A stretch of DNA of 64,000 bases. Origin: Cryptomeria japonica (Eukaryota; Streptophyta; Pinopsida; Cupressales; Cupressaceae). The notes under the pieces were generated by a model. That model made no database searches. It saw only the letters and a list, made by a program, of their open reading frames with translations, and was not told where the DNA came from. Shown here in pieces: positions 58,416-64,000 of the stretch. The stretch lies in the NCBI RefSeq assembly GCF_030272615.1, contig NC_081414.1, positions 341,670,717 through 341,734,716 on the forward strand, read 5' to 3'. Made by a program: the position numbers and the translations under genes. Each line of letters opens with the position of its first letter. The stretch's first letter is position 1.

Positions 58416-59895
58416 TAAATCTCCATTAAGTAATACATACCTAGATGTTTGAAGCTTTAAAGTTATTTTCTGACTATCATTTAAACTATTAGGACACTTC
58501 ATGTATTTTAAGTAATAAACAATATTTGTATACCATGGGCACCTCTCAATGCTCATTTGTGTATCTTCCAACTCTATTTGATTTACATGTGCTACTTCAA
58601 GGTTGGATTCTGCCATCAATTTTTCTAAATAATGCCACTGGTTGCTCATGGCCCTCATCATTCTTTTGTAAGATGACAACAACAATAGTATGGAATGAAG
58701 CAAATGAAAACACTTGGAAAGGTTTGGAGAAATCAGGGGACTTTAATACAGGGGCTTCCTTGATGGCTCTTTTGATGTTTACAAAAGCTTTAAGGGCTTC
58801 ATTATTCCACTTTATTTCAGCACTCTTTTTTTAGCATTTTAGCAATAGGTTTTACAATTTCAAACAAGTTTCAAACAAACCTTCTTACAAACTTAATTGA
58901 CTGAAAAAAGTTTGAATTGCCTTAACTGTTTTAGGGATTTGAATCTTATCAATAGAATCAATCCTTTCTGGATCAATTCTTACACCATATTTTGAGACAA
59001 TATGACCTAACAATTTCCCTTCAGTAACTCCAAAATGACACTTTTTGAGATTTAAAGATATGCCATATTCTAATGCTCTAATAAAGATTTTTTCTAGGTC
59101 ATTACAATGTTCTTTGGCCTTTTTAGAATAAGTACTCATGTCATCTTGGTAAACTGCCAAGATATAATCAATTAGCCCCTCAAAGGCTACATCCATAGCC
59201 CTTTGGAATGTAGCTCCTACATTTGTCAGTCCAAAAGGCATCCTAGCATAGACATAGGTGCCCCAAGGTGTGGTGAAAGCAGTTTTGAACTTTTTTGCTC
59301 CCCTAACTTTGGCTTGATTATATCCTTAGAAACCATCCATCATAGGTAATAATTCATTTCTAGTGACTTTCTGCAAAAGAGCCTCCATTTTAGGTAAAGT
59401 ATAATTATCTTTCAAAGATGAAACATTCAGATTCCTAAAGTCCACACATAATCTGATATCACCATTCTTTTTTCTTACTTAGACCAAATTGGGCACCCAT
59501 GTTGAATGCCTTATGGGCTCAATAATACCAGCATTTCTCATTTTCATCAGCTCTTCTTTCATCTTGGGAGCCAAAGTAGGGTTTATTGGCCTTTTCTTCT
59601 GTATGAAAGGCTTTGCATCAGGCTTCAAGGGTATCTCATGTTGGAACAAGTCTTCCATGCATTCTTTAAGGTCATCATATGACCAAGCGAAGACATGTTT
59701 GTACTTCCTCAGCAGATTAATTAATACTATTATGATTTTTGGTGTGATCTTTTTTCCAATATATACTTCTCTTGGATTGCTTTCTCTTCCCAAGTTTATT
59801 TTTTCAACATCCTCATGTCCTCCTGAATTAGGTCTGAAACTTGCTATGTCTTTATCATCAAACATTCTTTCAATTTCTATCAATCCTTTTGGAAT
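58416..59895 (-). pseudogene. Element F reverse transcriptase and truncated second RNase H
   Basis: From 59883 the minus strand reads the polymerase N-terminus (IIEPIRHSTWVPNLV), a stop at 59479, CVDFRNLN, MMDGF, a stop near 59330, PFGLTNVGATFQRAMD and the active site YQDD, ending at 58885 after a frameshift near 58890. A third frame then gives the start of a gypsy RNase H (WNNEALKAF, FSKPFQVFSFAS, QPVA). It breaks off and resumes at KLMAESNLEV, which in related elements lies some 100 residues further on. Most of that RNase H is therefore deleted. An A-rich stretch near 59895 separates this frame from the upstream RNase H-like frame. Confidence 0.9.
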
Positions 59896-60535
59896 TTTTA
59901 TTTATTTTTAGCTTCAACACCTCTTGCCCAAGTGCAGTCCCCTCACCATCAATTTCCTCTACAAGCCCATTCCAATCAATCAGCTGGTGCTCATACTGAT
60001 TCTCACAAAATAAAAAATTTAGCAAATCCCTATCATCATCAAATACTTGCCAACTCTTTATATTGTCAAGGACTGATGGTTTGGTCTTGATTTCTACTTG
60101 GGTAATATCATCAAAAGGGATATCATTATGTTTGATTGCCAAGTTAGCCATGAAATCTGCCAAAATTTTATTTGCCTTTTCAATCCAAATTATGGAGAAA
60201 GCATCAAAAAGTTCAATGTAATCCCAAACCTCATTCCTGTAGCTTCTTAATTTTGTATTTTTTGTAGCAAATTTGCCTCTAACTTGTGAAATGGCTAATT
60301 TTGAATCACCATAAACTGTTAGTAACTTAATGCCATGTTTATTTGCTATTTTAAGTCCTAATAAAAGAGCCTCATATTCAACAATATTATTAGTACACTC
60401 AAAAGCTAACAAGAAAGAATATTTAAAAGATTTTCCATTAGGTGAAATAAGTACAAATCTCACTCCATTTCCATCCTTACTACAGGGACCATCAAAATAT
60501 AATTTCCAAATTAAATTTTGATTTTGTTTAACCAT
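59870..60535 (-). pseudogene. Element F additional RNase H domain, placed before the reverse transcriptase
   Basis: The minus-strand frame from 60535 (MVKQNQNLIWKLYFDG) has 221 codons without a stop. It shows the RNase H set: Asp in LYFDGPCSKDGNG, Glu in IVEYEALLLGLKIA, Asp in VYGDSKLAISQV, and a late ILADFMANLA. The style is that of the RVT_3 or archaeal-type RNase H found as a second domain in Tat elements. It is in the same frame as gag and protease but not as the polymerase that follows. Since the other RNase H of F is largely deleted, this is its only near-complete RNase H. It is part of a polyprotein, so the ATG need not be a true start. Confidence 0.82.
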
Positions 60536-61540
60536 TTCTGTAATTTTATCAACTTTTAAAGGTTTAGAAATACTTGCCTAAAAATTGTCCATATTTGAGT
60601 GGAAAAAGCAAGTCATTTCATCAAGATCAAACTCTTCTATGAGGTAGGGGGATCTTGTTTCTCTGTTTATCCTCACCTTTGTCCCTTTTACTAGAATATT
60701 GGCATATGATAAGTCAAGCTAGACATTTCCACCCACCAAATTAGACCATTGCCAAGACAACAACATCCCATAGTTCACAGGCACTTGTACAACTGTGATA
60801 TCAGTCTTATATGTAGTGTATGGGCAGGCTAGGAATCTGAACTCAACGTCCTTCATAATTTCTACTTCAAGAACTGACCTATTATCCATGGCATAGAATT
60901 TACCATAAGGTGTATCAACATGCATTCCCAATTCCTTCATGATGTCCTCTGGCATGATATGTATTGCTACTCCTGAATCTATCATGCAATTTTTTAGCAT
61001 TTTTGTGTTTATCGACAATGTTAAATAGAAAGGATCTACCTGAGTGAGATTTTTGGTAATAGGCATGCCAAGATACACCACAGGAGGATCTTCTTTTGAT
61101 TTAAGACCTTCCCTACTTACTTCTCCAGCATTGGATATAATTTTTAATGTCTCATTCTTGTAGTCTGGTAATTTCATTACTTCTAGCAAGGGCATAGATA
61201 TCTTCACTTGAGACAACGCCTGAGACATGAAAGAATTACTATTTGAAGTAGGCTTTCTTACTTGCTTATTCTCCACATGCTTAATTAGTTTTGGTATTTC
61301 TTCTTTCTTGACCTGTTCTGGCATTGCTTCCTTTCCCTTTTTTGCATTTGCATCCATACTTTTGAAAGTGTTGTCTTTGTTCCCATCTGGTTTTTTAATT
61401 TTGGCAAACATACTTGTTGGTTTGCCTTGTTCATTATTTACATTCCTACTTCTCAGTTGATAATTTCTCTTAACTTGTTCTACTGCTGCAATAGTGAAGG
61501 CTTTCTTTTCTTCCTCTGTTAAGTTTCTTAATGAAGGCAC
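60536..61540 (-). pseudogene. Element F protease region
   Basis: In the gag frame, from about 61540 to a TAG at 60719-60721 and beyond. The retropepsin site reads CMIDSGVAIHIMPEDIMKEL, where the usual form is DSGAS; the Asp, Ser and Gly are kept. A Lys and Asn-rich linker precedes it (KAFTIAAVEQVKRNYQLRSR). Two or more stops lie between it and the RNase H. It would cleave the polyprotein. Confidence 0.85.
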
Positions 61541-63607
61541 TGTATCAGCCTAAAACAATCTTCTTAGAGCTGGAATGTCTTCATCAGCATCATCTAAAAA
61601 GACTTGTTGTATACTATAATGCTGGTTTTCTCTCATTTGCTACACATCATAAAAATGCTCACCCTTGGATGAGTCTTCATCCCTTCCCCAATATGGATCA
61701 GATGAAAGTACATTTATAGTAGGTTCACAATCCTCATTATGTTTTTCCTCCTCTATCAAACCTTGGGCAATCATGCATTGTTCAACAACATGAGGTAGAT
61801 TACACACATCACACCATGGATATTCATCCACAAAATTTGTGGCCTTCTTCAATGGGTCAGGAGTTTCTTTGCTTACATTAGGCTTCACTTGCTTCCCATC
61901 CTTCCAGTTTGTGTTATATGGCATATCATGTAGTCTCAGTCTATTGTAATCCATTTGTTTATTGTTTATATATGGTGGCTTTTCATTAGGATTTTGTTTA
62001 CCCTTTAGGTCCTTAAGCATGTCCATAATCTGAGTAAGCTCATCTTTCTTGGGAACCCTGGTATTGTACAACTTTGGATCATCTCTCTTAGCAACCTTCC
62101 AAGCAACTTTCCTGTTAATCTCAATGGTAGTAGCTATCTTGAATACATTCTATAAAGTATCAGGTCTATGAGATAAAATCTCATAATGGGTTTTATTGTC
62201 AAAAGCACTCAAATAAAAGTTAATTAGAAATGAATCCATAGGTCTGACATCTCTGGGTATTCTATTTAATACTTTATTAAATCTTTTATTAAACTCAACT
62301 ACTAATTCATTTTGATTCTTCTTTATACTTGTCAATTCATGGGATGCAAATGAAGGATCATTGTGATCTCCAAATTCTTCCAAGAATAATGTTACAAATT
62401 ATTGCCATCTACCAATACATCCATCAGGAAGGCTTCTATACCATTCTCCTGCATCTTCTGTCAAAGATTGAACAAACAACTTCATGAATACATCCTCATG
62501 AGGAACCTCAAATTCTTCTATGATCTTTTTTACATTAACTACATGATTTTCTGCTAAGTCAATTCCATTTCCTGAGAATTTGGGGATAGCTGATCTTAAA
62601 TCATTAGTGATCTGGTTTGGATAACCAACAATGCCAGTGAAATCCAATTGTCTTTATCTTTCAATGATCATAGGTCGTCTACCACCCTAATTGTTGTTTT
62701 GATTGTTCATATTTCCTCTATTGAATCCACTATTTCTGCCATAATTACCATTGTTCCCATTATTTCCATTATTACCTCCATTACCATTATTGTTGTTTCT
62801 ATCTCCACCATTACCATTTCCATAAATGTCATTATTACCTCTATTATTTCCATTGTTTTGGTTGTTGCCATACCTATTACTTCCTCTATTATTATTTATA
62901 TTGTTACCTCTATTTGTGTTACTCCAGCTTCCATCATTTTATCCATTTCCATTTCTTCCTCCATTATCCTGCTTGTTTCTTTGCCTTTCTTCACTTTGAT
63001 CCCTATGCACATCCCTCCATCTTCTACCTCCATTTGATAACGGATTATCAAATGTTACAAAAGGTTATTCTATTCTTCTCATATGGGGGGGACTATATAT
63101 AGGAGTTGATGCCTTACCTCCCTCACCTTTACTTTTGTCTTCTATCGCTTCTGACCTAGGCAATTGAATTGTAAATCTTTGTAACCTTAGTTTTTGCAAT
63201 ATCCAATCTAGTTGTCTCCTAAGAGCCTTTGCCATTTTGGATTCATCTCCATTTAGGTCAACCATTTTAAGTATGATTTCATCCCATTTCTTTTCCTCCT
63301 ATTCCTCAGCAGTTAGGGTTTCATCATGGCCACCATTATTATCTTTTGTATTTAATGCATAGAAAGGATTTTCCTCCAGATTTTCCAATTTATCACCAGA
63401 TGAAGAGCCATTCTCTCTACTAGGAAACTTCTTATAACCCCCAAATGCCATACTTGGTGTCAGTTTCTTTCCTTTGTACCTTTTCTTTGAACTCAACTGA
63501 ACAAGATTATCTTGTTCCTTATGCAGAGACCTTCTCCCTTGCATCAATTTTATTGATAAATGCCTAGGGGTTTCTCTTACTTTCTCAAAATACCAACTAT
63601 TATTCAC
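61541..63607 (-). pseudogene. Element F gag
   Basis: ATG 63607 (MNNSWYFEKVRETP) begins about 140 bases after the primer site. One frame holds to the protease, broken only by stops (for example 63299, 63065, 62399, 62150, 61640). Parts: a charged N-terminus; an Asn and Gly-rich low-complexity stretch (62648-63000); a gag core (DAGEWYRSLPDG, ELVVEFNKRFNKVL); and a zinc motif CDVCNLPHVVEQC of CX2CX3HX4C form near 61810. It would form the particle and bind RNA. Frame continuity through protease and the first RNase H suggests one polyprotein. Confidence 0.85.
62648..63000 (-). repeat. Asn/Gly low-complexity coding stretch in F gag
   Basis: The minus strand is mostly AAT, AAC and GGT codons with RGNN-like words. 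The plus strand shows long runs of ATT, ACC and TTT that appear as a false Ile and Ser-rich ORF. Confidence 0.8.
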
Positions 63608-63727
63608 GTATTAAAATGTAGAGTTGCCACCTCCTAAGAGGAAGAATATCTTTTATTGATATTCTAGGATCTTTCCTCCAGTAGAGTCTAGAACAAACCA
63701 CCAAAGACTCTGAATACTTCTTAAGAC

Positions 63728-63750
63728 AACTCCCTAGTAGAGTCGCCAAT
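63728..63750 (-). other. Element F primer binding site
   Basis: The minus strand reads AATTGGCGACTCTACTAGGG just inside the LTR end. TGGCGACTC is typical of plant Tat-type gypsy elements. Confidence 0.8.
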
Positions 63751-63751
63751 T

Positions 63752-64000
63752 TGTTGGTGCCCAAAACCACAGATTGGGAAATGAAAGACTTTCCTAATCC
63801 TTAGTTAACCCAATCATCCTTGGCCAATGAACAAGGATGGTCAAAGACCAAATCCCTCTGCAATTTAGGCTCCACTAAACCTAGGTGGGTGTACCTTACA
63901 CTCTTAAGCATAAAAGAGGTTTATTTTAAGTGAATTTAAATTGTGAGAATTAGCAATTGCAGGGATGGAAAAATATTTTCTTGCAATTATGCTACCAGAA
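63752..64000 (-). repeat. Element F 5' LTR, terminal 249 bases
   Basis: Matches 22928-23180 closely. The rest is beyond the window. Confidence 0.9.

Larger units (their letters stand above)
22928..64000 (-). mobile_element. Element F: Tat-like Ty3/gypsy retrotransposon with an extra 3' ORF, split by G and J, running off the right edge
   Basis: The first ~250 bases of 22928-23556 are repeated at 63752-64000, so these are the outer ends of the two LTRs of a minus-strand element. Removing G (duplication CACAT/GACAT) and J (duplication TCAGG) joins 22928-23556, 44338-48395 and 56253-64000 into about 12.4 kb. In transcription order it has an LTR, a TTGGCGACTC primer site, gag, protease, RNase H-like, reverse transcriptase, RNase H remnant, integrase, a spacer, a large unknown ORF, a polypurine tract and an LTR. 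An additional RNase H and extra ORFs are known in the Tat lineage. The LTR end may be 22928 or 22931, because TG is changed to TA there. Confidence 0.82.

Noticed and set aside
62648-63037. A 129-codon plus-strand ORF rich in Ile and Ser
   Set aside because: It is the antisense of the Asn and Gly-rich codon repeats of F gag.
1-64000. CRISPR arrays, bacterial operons, riboswitches, tRNA or rRNA genes
   Set aside because: No regular spaced repeats, no bacterial gene style and no recognisable tRNA or rRNA sequence were seen. The primer sites are only short tRNA complements.

Overview
This window looks like non-genic DNA from a large plant nuclear genome. Almost every base that can be assigned belongs to a retrotransposon, most of them inserted into one another. 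I see no ordinary host gene, tRNA, rRNA or CRISPR array. The dense nesting of Ty1/copia elements that resemble the Sirevirus (SIRE) lineage, a Tat-like Ty3/gypsy element and an L1-type LINE tail suggests a seed plant with a very large genome, possibly a gymnosperm. The species cannot be fixed from the sequence alone. I label the elements A to J by position.

Layout. A (1-7357, +) is a copia element whose left LTR is cut by the window edge. 7358-10226 is unassigned. B (10227-11798, +) is an LTR and leader related to J. C (11799-12149, -) is the 3' end of a LINE with its poly(A) tail. D (12150-14283 plus 21544-22927, -) is a copia element split by E (14284-21538, -, target duplication AAAAT). 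At about 22927 D is interrupted by F, a Tat-like gypsy element on the minus strand. F is seen as 22928-23556, 44338-48395 and 56253-64000 and runs off the right edge. F is split twice: by G (23557-44332, + copia) and by J (48396-56247, + gag-protease element, duplication TCAGG). G's right LTR is split by H (29795-43822, + copia, duplication AGCTA). The last codons of H pol are split by I (35412-42029, a non-autonomous element, duplication CTTAA). The inferred stack is B > C > D > F > G > H > I, with E inside D and J inside F.

Gene content. The copia elements carry one gag-protease-integrase-reverse transcriptase-RNase H reading frame broken mostly by in-frame stops. In G and H nearly all of these stops are TAG, consistent with C-to-T decay at methylated sites. 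J keeps an intact 840-codon gag/protease-like ORF but has no polymerase. I has a coiled-coil, four-knuckle gag-like ORF and a second large ORF of unknown function, again with no polymerase. Its LTR 3' half resembles that of G, so an element like G may have moved it in trans. F, once its insertions are removed, reads gag, protease, an extra RNase H, reverse transcriptase, a damaged second RNase H and integrase, then a spacer of degenerate short motifs, then a ~980-codon ORF of no family I recognise, then the 3' LTR.

The best candidates for undescribed biology are the 3' ORF of F, the second ORF of I, and the triple hairpin in the LTRs of J. Boundaries supported by target duplications are firm. 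Lineage names are inferences from conserved motifs.
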